From contig CANIII010000015.1 of the NCBI GenBank assembly GCA_947467605.1, positions 39,056 to 103,055 on the forward strand: DNA of 64,000 bases. Reading direction: 5' to 3'. The position numbers were made by a program, and so were the translations under genes. Below the pieces are notes generated by a model that saw nothing but the letters and a program-made list of their open reading frames with translations, was not told the DNA's origin and searched no databases. This document shows, in pieces, positions 54,273 to 62,216 of this stretch; the first letter of the stretch is position 1, and each line of letters starts with the position of its first letter. The DNA is from Acidobacteriota bacterium. Its GTDB lineage: Bacteria; Acidobacteriota; Vicinamibacteria; Vicinamibacterales; SCN-69-37.

Positions 54273-55198
54273 CAGCCGAAGACCTCAGACGTGCGCACCG
54301 AGGTGAGATTCTCCAGGCGAATCGATGCATGTCGCACGAGCAGATCGATTTCTTCGGTCCAGACCGGTGCGTCTTCCTGCTCTTCCGCCGCGCCGACATC
54401 ATCGGCGTAGAGCACCGCGACGACATCGCCGCCGACGATGACCGGCACGACGAGCCCGGTGTGGCCAACGGGAACCTGCATGAATCCTGGCGTCGTGATT
54501 TCGCGCGCAATCAGCGGCTTCACAAAGGAGGTCTGCTTGAGCGCCACCGTCGCGGTGAGCAGGCCCGACGTGCCGATCGTGATCTCGCGCGGTTCGTGAC
54601 CGGCGACAAAGCCATGCACCTGCCACGGCTTGAGCACGTCGCCATCGACGAGCATGAGCGCCACACGCGCGGTCTGTGCCGAGGCGCCGTGGGCGAGGGA
54701 CTCGAGAATGCCGGACAGCGAGGTGGACTCGTCGATGCGGCGGACGGCGCCCAGCAAGCGCTCGAGCGTATCGACGCGGGCGTCGCGCGCGCTGCCACCG
54801 AGATCATCCCGCAGGGAATGTACGAGCGCTTGTGCCTGGGCCGCTTTGGCCTGAGCGGCATGCGACTGGGCCGATTGCGCCGCTTCGGCGGCGGCCTGAG
54901 TCGCCTGCACGGCGGCATTGGTTGCGGCCTGCAACTGCTGCCGTTCGGTCGACAGCCGAACATCCATTTCGCGAGTCAGTTCGTTACGGAGTGCCTCGAG
55001 CCGGGCCTTGAACCCGCGTTCGGCGTCCTGCCGGGCATCGGTGACCGCCCGTTCGAGGGTCGAGCGCCAATATTCCTGATTTTCGGTGCCGAGCCGGAGC
55101 AGGTCGGCCGTGAGCCCCTGGACGTGCGCGTCCAAGTCTCGGCGCACGCGCGCGACAAACGCATCAACGACTTCCCGAAGGCGATGATCCATAGTCAT
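54272..55198 (-). CDS. Coiled-coil and GAF-like domain protein
   Basis: The 308-residue protein has a long helical first half (about 1-150) with Ala/Gln-rich heptads (AAVQATQAAAEAAQSAQSHA). A GAF-like domain follows (about 160-300) with ARVALMLVDGDVLKPWQVHGF, QVPVGHTGLVVPVIVGGDVVAVLYAD and a final helix. GAF domains bind small ligands or partners. No output domain is present. TATAAT lies 12 bases before the ATG. Head of a four-gene minus-strand run to 48310. Confidence 0.65.
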   Translation of the reverse strand: MTMDHRLREVVDAFVARVRRDLDAHVQGLTADLLRLGTENQEYWRSTLERAVTDARQDAERGFKARLEALRNELTREMDVRLSTERQQLQAATNAAVQATQAAAEAAQSAQSHAAQAKAAQAQALVHSLRDDLGGSARDARVDTLERLLGAVRRIDESTSLSGILESLAHGASAQTARVALMLVDGDVLKPWQVHGFVAGHEPREITIGTSGLLTATVALKQTSFVKPLIAREITTPGFMQVPVGHTGLVVPVIVGGDVVAVLYADDVGAAEEQEDAPVWTEEIDLLVRHASIRLENLTSVRTSEVFG

Positions 55199-55210
55199 GG
55201 ACGTGCCGCC

Positions 55211-55216
55211 ATTATA
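55211..55216 (-). promoter_or_regulatory. Candidate -10 (TATAAT) of the GAF gene
   Basis: A perfect TATAAT on the minus strand ends 12 bases before the ATG at 55198, giving a short leader of about five bases. Confidence 0.5.
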
Positions 55217-55320
55217 GATAGGACGGGCTCTCAGTACCAGCCCTTAGACCCTCCCTTGGCTACTCTTTTGGTCCTCTTTTGCTTATCCGGCCTCGCGTGA
55301 GGCGGTTTACACTTCCCTTG

Positions 55321-57750
55321 ATGCGAAGGCTCATCCCCGTCCTGGCTACGGGTCTGCTCGGCACGGCTCTGGTTCTTCGGGCCGGATCGGCGACGCCGAC
55401 CCCCAATTGGTCTCCGGCTCCGGCCGTCGAAACGGCGCCACCCGCGCCGATGTCATTCGACGCGCAGAACGAAGCCATCAAGAAGTATTGCCGCGATTGC
55501 CACAACGATGGCGAGCTGGCGGGCGACATGTCGCTCGACACGTTTGACGCGGCACGGACGGCGGATCGCGCACCAGTCGCCGAGAAGATGGTGCGCAAGC
55601 TGCGCGCCGGCATGATGCCGCCGCGTGATTCGGCGCAGCCCGACGCGGCCACACGCGTCGCGCTGATCGCCGCGCTGGAAACCTCACTCGACAAAGCGGC
55701 CGCGACGCCCAACCCCGGTCATCGATCGTTCCAGCGACTGAACCGCGCCGAGTACAAAGCGGCGATCAAAGCCCTCGTCGGCATCGACGTCGACGTGAAC
55801 GCATTCCTGCCCGCCGACACCATCAGCGCCGGCTTCGACAACATCGCCGATGTGCAGATGCCGTCTGCCACCGTGATGACGGGCTACATGCGCGCCGCCG
55901 CCTACGTGAGCCGCGCGACGCTCGGTGACCCGACCGCCGACACGAGCTCCACGACGTACGACGTGCCGCGCACGATGTCGCAGAAGGACCGTCTCGAAGG
56001 CGCCCCCTTCGGCACGCGCGGCGGCACGGTCGTCACGCACAACTTTCTCGCGGATGGCAAATACAAGTTCCAGATGATGCTGCACGGCGAGCCGCAGGGT
56101 GAACTCTTCGGTCGCACTGCCGGCAAGATGACGATGGAAGTGGCGATTGACGGTGCGCGCGTGTCACTCGTCAAGGTGGACCGCTGGATCAACGAGTCGT
56201 CGCCGCTCGGCCTGATGGTGCAAACCGAGCCGGTGTTTGTGGCGGCCGGTCCGCACAAAGTCGCGGCCACCTTCCTGCGCGAGTTCGAAGGCGAGGAAGA
56301 TGACTTCGTCAAACCGATCGACCATTCCCTGGCCGATACGAACATCGGCATCGGCTATGGCGTCACGACCCTCGGCCATCTGCGCAACCTGGCGATCGTG
56401 GGACCGACTGAGGTGACTGGCGTCTCCGACAACCCCACACGCCAGCGCGTGTTGATCTGCAAGCCGGCGACGAAAGCTGACGAGCCCGCGTGCGCAAAAC
56501 GCATCATCGAACGGCTCGCGACTCAGGCCTATCGTCGTCCGACCACACCGCAGGACATCGCCGAGTTGATGCCGCTCTTCACGCAGGCGTCGTCGAAAGG
56601 ATTTGACGCCGGGATCCGCGCAGCACTGCAGGGCATGCTGTCGAGCCTGCATTTCGTGTTCCGCGTGGAGGAAACACCGGCGACCGCGAAACCCGGCACG
56701 GTCTACAAGATCGACAATCTCGATCTCGCCTCGCGGCTGTCGTTCTTTATCTGGGGCACGATTCCGGACCGCGCACTGATTGACGCGGCGGCCAATGGCA
56801 CGCTTGTACAACCGGCGGTGTTTGAACGTCAGGTGCGCCGCATGCTGGCCGATCCGCGGTCCGAAGCGTTGTCGACGCGGTTCGCGGCGCAGTGGCTGCG
56901 CCTGCAGGATCTGCGCAAGATTGAGCCGGACGCGCTCGACTACCCGTACTACGACGAGATTCTGGCCGAATCGATGGAGCGTGAGACGGAGTTGCTCTTC
57001 GATCATCTTGTGCGCGCCGATCGGCCCATGCTCGAGCTGGTCACGGCCGACTACACGTTCCTCAACGAGCGGCTCGCGAAGCACTACGGCATCCTCGGCG
57101 TCAGCGGCTCGGCATTCCGCAAGGTGATGTATCCGAACGACACGCGCCGCGGCGTGCTGGGCCATGGCAGCGTGCTCACGCTCACGTCACATGGCAATCG
57201 CACGTCGCCGGTGCTGCGCGGCAAGTGGGTGCTCGAAGTGCTGCTCGGCACCCCCCCCCCACCGCCGCCACCGAACGTGCCCGACCTCGAAAAGACCAGC
57301 GATGCCAAGGGCGGCCGGATGTTGTCTGTGGCTGAACAGATGGCGATGCACCGCGCGAATCCGGCCTGCGTGTCGTGTCACAAGGTCATCGACCCGATCG
57401 GGCTCTCGCTCGATAACTTCGACGTCACGGGCGCCTTCCGCATCAAGGATCGCGGCGTTCCGGTCAATACCAAGGGCGAGCTCTACGACGGCACGCGCCT
57501 GAATGGCGCGACCGAATTGCGCGCGGCGCTCATGACGCGCTCGGACGTGATGGTGACGCACTTCACCGAAATGCTCATGGCGTACGCCATCGGCCGGCGT
57601 GTGGACTATCAAGACATGCCGACGATTCGCAAGATCGTGCGAGGCGCGGCACCGCGCCAGTACCGGATGACCGACCTGATTCTTGGCGTCGTGACGAGCC
57701 CGGCGTTCCGGACCGCACGCGCTGAAACGATCAATGCAGGCACGAAGTAG
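55321..57750 (+). CDS. DUF1592-type planctomycete-cytochrome family secreted protein
   Basis: I start at the ATG at 55321 (MRRLIPVLATG, signal peptide), with TACACT seven bases upstream. The 809-residue protein has an N-terminal haem site CRDCH (57-61). The string of DUF1587, DUF1595, DUF1592, DUF1588 and DUF1585 domains follows, with HRSFQRLNRAEYKAAIKALVG, QAYRRPTTPQDIAEL, LDLASRLSFFIWGTIPD and GTPPPPPPPNVPDL as landmarks. A second CVSCH lies near residue 700. Function is unproven; links to polysaccharide or organic-matter breakdown are often suggested. Confidence 0.88.
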   Translation: MRRLIPVLATGLLGTALVLRAGSATPTPNWSPAPAVETAPPAPMSFDAQNEAIKKYCRDCHNDGELAGDMSLDTFDAARTADRAPVAEKMVRKLRAGMMPPRDSAQPDAATRVALIAALETSLDKAAATPNPGHRSFQRLNRAEYKAAIKALVGIDVDVNAFLPADTISAGFDNIADVQMPSATVMTGYMRAAAYVSRATLGDPTADTSSTTYDVPRTMSQKDRLEGAPFGTRGGTVVTHNFLADGKYKFQMMLHGEPQGELFGRTAGKMTMEVAIDGARVSLVKVDRWINESSPLGLMVQTEPVFVAAGPHKVAATFLREFEGEEDDFVKPIDHSLADTNIGIGYGVTTLGHLRNLAIVGPTEVTGVSDNPTRQRVLICKPATKADEPACAKRIIERLATQAYRRPTTPQDIAELMPLFTQASSKGFDAGIRAALQGMLSSLHFVFRVEETPATAKPGTVYKIDNLDLASRLSFFIWGTIPDRALIDAAANGTLVQPAVFERQVRRMLADPRSEALSTRFAAQWLRLQDLRKIEPDALDYPYYDEILAESMERETELLFDHLVRADRPMLELVTADYTFLNERLAKHYGILGVSGSAFRKVMYPNDTRRGVLGHGSVLTLTSHGNRTSPVLRGKWVLEVLLGTPPPPPPPNVPDLEKTSDAKGGRMLSVAEQMAMHRANPACVSCHKVIDPIGLSLDNFDVTGAFRIKDRGVPVNTKGELYDGTRLNGATELRAALMTRSDVMVTHFTEMLMAYAIGRRVDYQDMPTIRKIVRGAAPRQYRMTDLILGVVTSPAFRTARAETINAGTK
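57251..57260 (+). repeat. Run of ten C within the DUF1592-family gene
   Basis: The homopolymer encodes part of the polyproline stretch in the DUF1588 region. Runs of this length are prone to slippage and to sequencing error. Confidence 0.9.
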
Positions 57751-57778
57751 TTCCGAGTGTTCGAAGTAGGAGACTGAC

Positions 57779-59173
57779 ATGATTCTGACCGGCAAACACC
57801 TGTCTCGGCGTACCGCCCTCAAGGGCCTCGGCGCCACCGTCGCACTGCCGCTGCTCGACTCGATGATCCCGGCGCAAACGCTGTACGCGCAGTCGGCGGC
57901 CGCCAAAGCCGCGAGCCGCACACGTCTGGTCTGCATCGAGCAAGTGCACGGTGCCGCAGGGTGCAGCCCGTTTGGTGCCGCCAACTACCTCTGGAATCCG
58001 AAGGAGACGGGGCGCAACTTCGACCTGAGCCAGGGCAGCCTCAGCTCGCTCGAACCCTTCCGCAAACAACTGACGATCGTCAGCAACACCGACGTGCGCA
58101 TGGCCGAAGCGATGGCCCCGGCCGAAGTCGGCGGCGATCACTTCCGGTCGAGCGCGGTGATGTACACACACGTGCATCCCAAACTCACCGAAGGGTCCGA
58201 TGTGCACGTCGGCACCTCGATGGATCAGCTCTACGTGCAGCGGTTCGGCAAAGACACGCCGATCCCATCCATGCAGCTGAGCATTGAGCCGGTCGATCAG
58301 TCGGGCGGTTGCGCCTACGGCTACGCGTGCGTCTACACCGACACGATCAGCTGGGCGGCGCCCGATCAACCGCTGCCGATGGTGCGCGACCCGCGCATGG
58401 TCTTCGAACTGCTCTTCGGCGCCGGCGGTACACCCGAGCAGCGCGCAGAGCGCCGGGCGACCGACAAGAGCATCCTCGATCTGCTCACGCAGCAGATGAA
58501 GAGCCTGATGAAGTCTGTCAGCCCGAGCGATCGCCTGCGGCTCGATCAATACGCGAGCAACATCCGCGAAGTGGAACAGCGCATCGCGCGCATCGAAGCG
58601 CGCAACCTCAGCGGCGAGTCGCGCGAAATGCCAGGCGCGCCGGCCGGCGTGCCCGACTCGTTCGACGACCACGTGAAGCTGATGTTCGACCTGCAGGTCC
58701 TCGCGTTCCAGTCCGACACGACGCGCGTCTTCTCATTCAAGTTCGGTCGCGACGGCTCCGGCCGCGTGTATCCGGGCAGCGGCGTCGCCACCGGCTTCCA
58801 CAACGCCTCGCACCACGGCGTGGCCGAGAAGACCATCCGCGACTTCGGCGAGATCAACAAACATCACGTCTCGATGCTGCCCTACTTCCTCGGCAAGCTG
58901 AAGGAAGCGACCGAAGGCGAAGCGACGCTGCTCGACAAGACGCTCATTCTCTACGGCTCGCCAATGGCCAACGCCAACGTGCACAACCACCGCAACTGCC
59001 CGCTGATCATCCTCGGTGGAGGCAACGGCGCGAACCCGGGCGGCGTTCACGTGAAAGCCGCGGACGACACGCCGATGGCCAACGTGATGCTCACGCTCAT
59101 GCATCGGCTCGGCATCGACGACGTCAAGACCTTCGGCGACTCGACCGGCGAGTTCTCGTTCGCCACGGCGTAA
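57779..59173 (+). CDS. DUF1552 family secreted protein
   Basis: The 464-residue protein has a twin-arginine-like signal (SRRTALKGLGATVALPLLDS) and a DUF1552 domain over most of its length: GGDHFRSSAVMYTHVHP, SMDQLYVQRFG, CAYGYACVYTDTISW and KTLILYGSPMANANVHNHRNCP. DUF1552 looks like an AlkP-fold relative and is almost always encoded next to DUF1592 proteins. AGGAG lies six bases before the start. Probably exported folded; partner of the upstream product. Confidence 0.9.
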   Translation: MILTGKHLSRRTALKGLGATVALPLLDSMIPAQTLYAQSAAAKAASRTRLVCIEQVHGAAGCSPFGAANYLWNPKETGRNFDLSQGSLSSLEPFRKQLTIVSNTDVRMAEAMAPAEVGGDHFRSSAVMYTHVHPKLTEGSDVHVGTSMDQLYVQRFGKDTPIPSMQLSIEPVDQSGGCAYGYACVYTDTISWAAPDQPLPMVRDPRMVFELLFGAGGTPEQRAERRATDKSILDLLTQQMKSLMKSVSPSDRLRLDQYASNIREVEQRIARIEARNLSGESREMPGAPAGVPDSFDDHVKLMFDLQVLAFQSDTTRVFSFKFGRDGSGRVYPGSGVATGFHNASHHGVAEKTIRDFGEINKHHVSMLPYFLGKLKEATEGEATLLDKTLILYGSPMANANVHNHRNCPLIILGGGNGANPGGVHVKAADDTPMANVMLTLMHRLGIDDVKTFGDSTGEFSFATA

Positions 59174-59187
59174 TCAAGGACATCCCT

Positions 59188-61017
59188 ATGCGTCTTCGAC
59201 AGTTCGGCACGGCCCTCTTCGTCACCAGCGCTCTGGCGCTCATGTTCGCGGTCACGCACGCGGCGACATCGCCGATTGCCGACGCCGCAGAACGCAGCGA
59301 CATCGCCACGGTGCAGGACCTGATCCGGCGGCACGCGGATGTGAACGCTGCGCAAGGTGACGGTATGACGGCGCTCCATTGGGCGGCGCTCAACGGCAAT
59401 GCTGAACTGACGACCGCCCTCCTCACGGCGAAAGCCAAAGTGGACGCCGTGACGCGCCTCGGCGACTACACGCCGCTGCACCTCGCAGCCGAACGCGGCA
59501 ACGCGGTCGTCATCACGCGCTTACTCGCCGCGGGCGGCAAAGCCACGGCTGTGACCAGCACAGGCGTGCAGCCGATTCACCTCGCGGCTGAAGCCGGCAA
59601 CCCGGCCGCGGTGACCGCGCTCCTCGACAAGGGCGCCGACGTGAATGCGAAAGACACGACACATGGCCGCACACCGCTGATCTTCGCGGCCTCAAAGAAC
59701 CGCACAGACGCGATCAAGTTGCTCGTGTCGCGCGGCGCCAATGTGATGGCCGCCACCACGGTGATCGACTACGTCGAGCGCTCGAAGACTGACGCCGCCG
59801 AGCGTTCCGCACGCGCGCGCGAGACATCGTCGGGCCCAGGTCGCGGCGCCGGTGGTGGAGCTGCAGGTCGCGGTGGTGCGGCTGCGGGCGGTGGTGCCAA
59901 TGCGGCCGCCGGCGGTGCGGGCCGTGGCGCGGGCGGGGGCATCAACCCCGCAGTGCTCGACCCGAATGATCCGGCGTACGACCCCGATCTGGCGGCCCAG
60001 GCGGCCGCGCGTGGTGTGGGTGGTGGACGCGCCGGTGGGCGTGGCCCGTCGGATACCGAGATCATCGGCAAGCAGGGCGGCCTGACGGCACTGCACTACG
60101 CCGTGCGTGACGGCTATGCCGAATCGGTCGCGATCCTGCTCGATGCCAAGACCGACATCAACGCGCGCTCGGCCGACAAGTCCACGCCGATGGTCCTCGC
60201 GATTGCCAACGGTCAGTACGACATTGCCGAGACGCTGCTCAAGCGCGGCGCCAATCCGAATCTGGCGAATGACGACGGCATCGCGCCGATCTTTGCGGTG
60301 CTCAACAACGAGTGGGCGCTGCGCACGTGGTATCCGCAGCCCACCGCCGGCACGCAGCAGCAGGCGTCGTATCTACAGCTGGTCGAGGACCTCCTCAAGG
60401 CCGGCGCGGATCCCAACGCTCGCACGCTCTCGCATGTGTGGTTCGCCGCCTACAACGCCGGTCGGATGGGCGTGGATTTCGCCGGTGCCACGCCCTTCTG
60501 GCGCGCCGCCTATGCTCTCGACGTCGACGCGATGCGTCTGCTCGTGAAATACGGCGCCGATCCGAGCGTGTGCACGATGTCTTTTGGCAACGCGAAGCGG
60601 CCGAATGATCCGTCGGGTCTCGAGTCGGTGCCCGCCGGTGGGCCGCACGTGCCGCCGTTCCATGCCGCCAGCGGTGTCGGATACGGCACCTCCCGCGTCG
60701 CCCAGCAGCATCGTCACGTGCCGGATGGCTGGATGCCGGCGACGAAGTACTTCATCGAAGAGTTGAAGGTCGATGTGAACGTGCGCGATGCCGACGGCTT
60801 CACGGCAATGCACCACGCCGCGGCGCGCGGCGACAACGAGATGATCAAGTACCTCGTGTCAAAGGGCGGCAACGTGATGGCAGTCAACCGCGCGGGTCAG
60901 ACCACGGTCGACATGGCCAACAGCCCGGAACAGCGCACGCAGCCCTTCCCCGAGACGATCGCGCTGCTCGAAGGCATGGGCGCAAAGAACAACCACAAGT
61001 GTCAGGCGTGTAAGTAG
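59188..61017 (+). CDS. Secreted ankyrin-repeat protein
   Basis: I start at the ATG at 59188 (MRLRQFGTALF), with AAGGA upstream. The longer open frame belongs to the DUF1552 gene in another frame. The 609-residue protein has a signal peptide and ankyrin repeats in two blocks (about 30-205 and 295-590), for example GMTALHWAALNGNAELTTALL. A Gly/Ala-rich linker (about 213-275) separates them. The C-terminus ends KCQACK, a CXXC without the haem His. Third gene of the DUF1592-DUF1552 operon. Confidence 0.9.
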   Translation: MRLRQFGTALFVTSALALMFAVTHAATSPIADAAERSDIATVQDLIRRHADVNAAQGDGMTALHWAALNGNAELTTALLTAKAKVDAVTRLGDYTPLHLAAERGNAVVITRLLAAGGKATAVTSTGVQPIHLAAEAGNPAAVTALLDKGADVNAKDTTHGRTPLIFAASKNRTDAIKLLVSRGANVMAATTVIDYVERSKTDAAERSARARETSSGPGRGAGGGAAGRGGAAAGGGANAAAGGAGRGAGGGINPAVLDPNDPAYDPDLAAQAAARGVGGGRAGGRGPSDTEIIGKQGGLTALHYAVRDGYAESVAILLDAKTDINARSADKSTPMVLAIANGQYDIAETLLKRGANPNLANDDGIAPIFAVLNNEWALRTWYPQPTAGTQQQASYLQLVEDLLKAGADPNARTLSHVWFAAYNAGRMGVDFAGATPFWRAAYALDVDAMRLLVKYGADPSVCTMSFGNAKRPNDPSGLESVPAGGPHVPPFHAASGVGYGTSRVAQQHRHVPDGWMPATKYFIEELKVDVNVRDADGFTAMHHAAARGDNEMIKYLVSKGGNVMAVNRAGQTTVDMANSPEQRTQPFPETIALLEGMGAKNNHKCQACK

Positions 61018-61163
61018 CTTCCAGGATCATCGGGCGCCCATTTCTTCCTGACGGGCGGAAAGAATGTCCCGTCAAGAAACGGTCGCGGGCGCCAAGTTGC
61101 TTGTCGTCAATCACTTAGCACTTGGCAATGAAGTTGCTACTCATTAAGCCAGGAGGCACCGTC
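61018..61163. other. Intergenic region with nested inverted repeats
   Basis: No gene is seen. An outer stem GGCGCCC/GGGCGCC (61033-61039 with 61088-61094) encloses an inner stem TGACGGG/CCCGTCA (61049-61055 with 61068-61074), extended by TTCTT/AAGAA. There is no T run, so it may be a factor-dependent terminator or a structured RNA. AGGAGG lies just before the next gene. Confidence 0.5.
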
Positions 61164-62012
61164 ATGCGACGCTCTCTCTTGGTTTTCGCCATCTGCTCCA
61201 CGCCCTGGATCACCGCCTGCGGCTCGAGTCCGACCGCGCCGTCCACACCTCCGCCCCCGTCGTCGTCACTCAACACCGACACGGCGGTCGTTGCCGCATC
61301 GTCGATTGCCGTCACAACGCCCGGCGACATGTTGGTGCTCGGCGCGAGCGAAACACTCACGGCCACGGCGACGATGACGGATCGATCGACGCGCGTCGTG
61401 AGTCATGGATCGTGGCGATCACGCGACGAGTCGGTGGCGATCGTGAATGCCGGCGGCACAGTGACGGCGGTCGGCACGGGCGAGACATCCGTCGTCGTCG
61501 CGTTCGGCGGCGTCGAGGCAGCAACGCGCATTGCGGTGCGCGCCGACTATCAGGGTGTGTTCACCGGTCACTACGTCGTCACGGACTGCACATCGACCGG
61601 CGACTTCGCGAGCTTCCACGTGTGCACGGACATGTTCCCGATCAACTCGGACGTGCCCTACAACGTGACGTTCAATCTGACGCAGGACGGCAGCCAACTG
61701 AGCGGCGCCGCGTCGTTCGACACGCTCTCGCAGACGCTGTCGCCCACGACCATTGCGCACGACGGCTCAGCGCGCACTACATCACACCTCGAATTTGCCC
61801 GCGCGCCGATCGCGGTGGCGTGGAACCTGACGCAGGTCACCCCCGGCCGCATTGGCGGCACGATGGTCATGGTTTGGACGCACCCGGTCCGCACGGGGAC
61901 GATGACGGTGACGACCGAACTGCGGGATGTGGCGCGGGACACGAAGGCCGCGGGCGTTCGCGCCGCGCGCGGTGGGGCGTGGCGTTCGCTGACGGAGATT
62001 TGGGGACGGTAG
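61164..62012 (+). CDS. Lipoprotein with a Big2-like immunoglobulin domain
   Basis: I choose the ATG at 61164, which follows AGGAGG by seven or eight bases; an in-frame ATG at 61128 lacks one. The 282-residue product has a lipoprotein signal (ITAC lipobox) and a Pro/Ser-rich linker. A bacterial Ig-like (Big2) domain covers about 45-125 (VSHGSWRSRDESVAIVNAGGTVTAVGTGET). The last ~150 residues (DYQGVFTGHYVVTDCTSTGDF) form a beta-rich domain I do not recognise. Probably outer-membrane attached. Confidence 0.7.
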   Translation: MRRSLLVFAICSTPWITACGSSPTAPSTPPPPSSSLNTDTAVVAASSIAVTTPGDMLVLGASETLTATATMTDRSTRVVSHGSWRSRDESVAIVNAGGTVTAVGTGETSVVVAFGGVEAATRIAVRADYQGVFTGHYVVTDCTSTGDFASFHVCTDMFPINSDVPYNVTFNLTQDGSQLSGAASFDTLSQTLSPTTIAHDGSARTTSHLEFARAPIAVAWNLTQVTPGRIGGTMVMVWTHPVRTGTMTVTTELRDVARDTKAAGVRAARGGAWRSLTEIWGR

Positions 62013-62024
62013 GCTCTTCAACAA

Positions 62025-62057
62025 CAACGGGCGCCTCGCGTAAGCGGGCGCCCGTTG
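62025..62057 (-). terminator. Hairpin terminator, probably of the disrupted tmRNA gene
   Basis: A perfect 11-base GC-rich stem (62025-62035 with 62047-62057) with an 11-base loop. On the minus strand it lies 14 bases after the CCA end of the tmRNA remnant and is followed by TTGTTG. This is where an ssrA terminator would sit. It could also terminate the plus-strand lipoprotein gene, but no T run follows on that side. Confidence 0.7.
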
Positions 62058-62071
62058 TGGTCTGAACCACT

Positions 62072-62085
62072 TGGTGGAGGCGGCG
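62072..62085 (-). other. tmRNA (ssrA) 3' end remnant: likely attachment site
   Basis: Read on the minus strand these 14 bases are CGCCGCCTCCACCA, the acceptor end of bacterial tmRNA. A weaker match to the T-arm region continues to about 62103 (11 of the next 18 bases by hand, but the TTCGA core is broken). No tmRNA body follows; the integrase gene does. This fits attL or attR left by integration into the 3' end of ssrA. Confidence 0.75.
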
Positions 62086-62216
62086 TCTGTAGAACTCGCG
62101 TACCACGCCAATTCATAGCGCGTCACATGGCCGGTGTTTCCCCTATGAAAATGCGCCTAACCCCTTCCTCTGTCGCTTCAATTCGCGTCTAGGCAAGTCA
62201 CAAGACGGCAGATAAA

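Noticed and set aside
58309..59187. Upstream extension of the ankyrin gene frame
   Set aside because: It lies in the wrong frame of the DUF1552 gene and is Arg/His-rich. The signal peptide starts at 59188.
62086..62216. Intact tRNA or tmRNA next to the integrase
   Set aside because: Only the 14-base acceptor end is convincing. The T-loop core is broken and no tmRNA body or tag ORF is present before the integrase.
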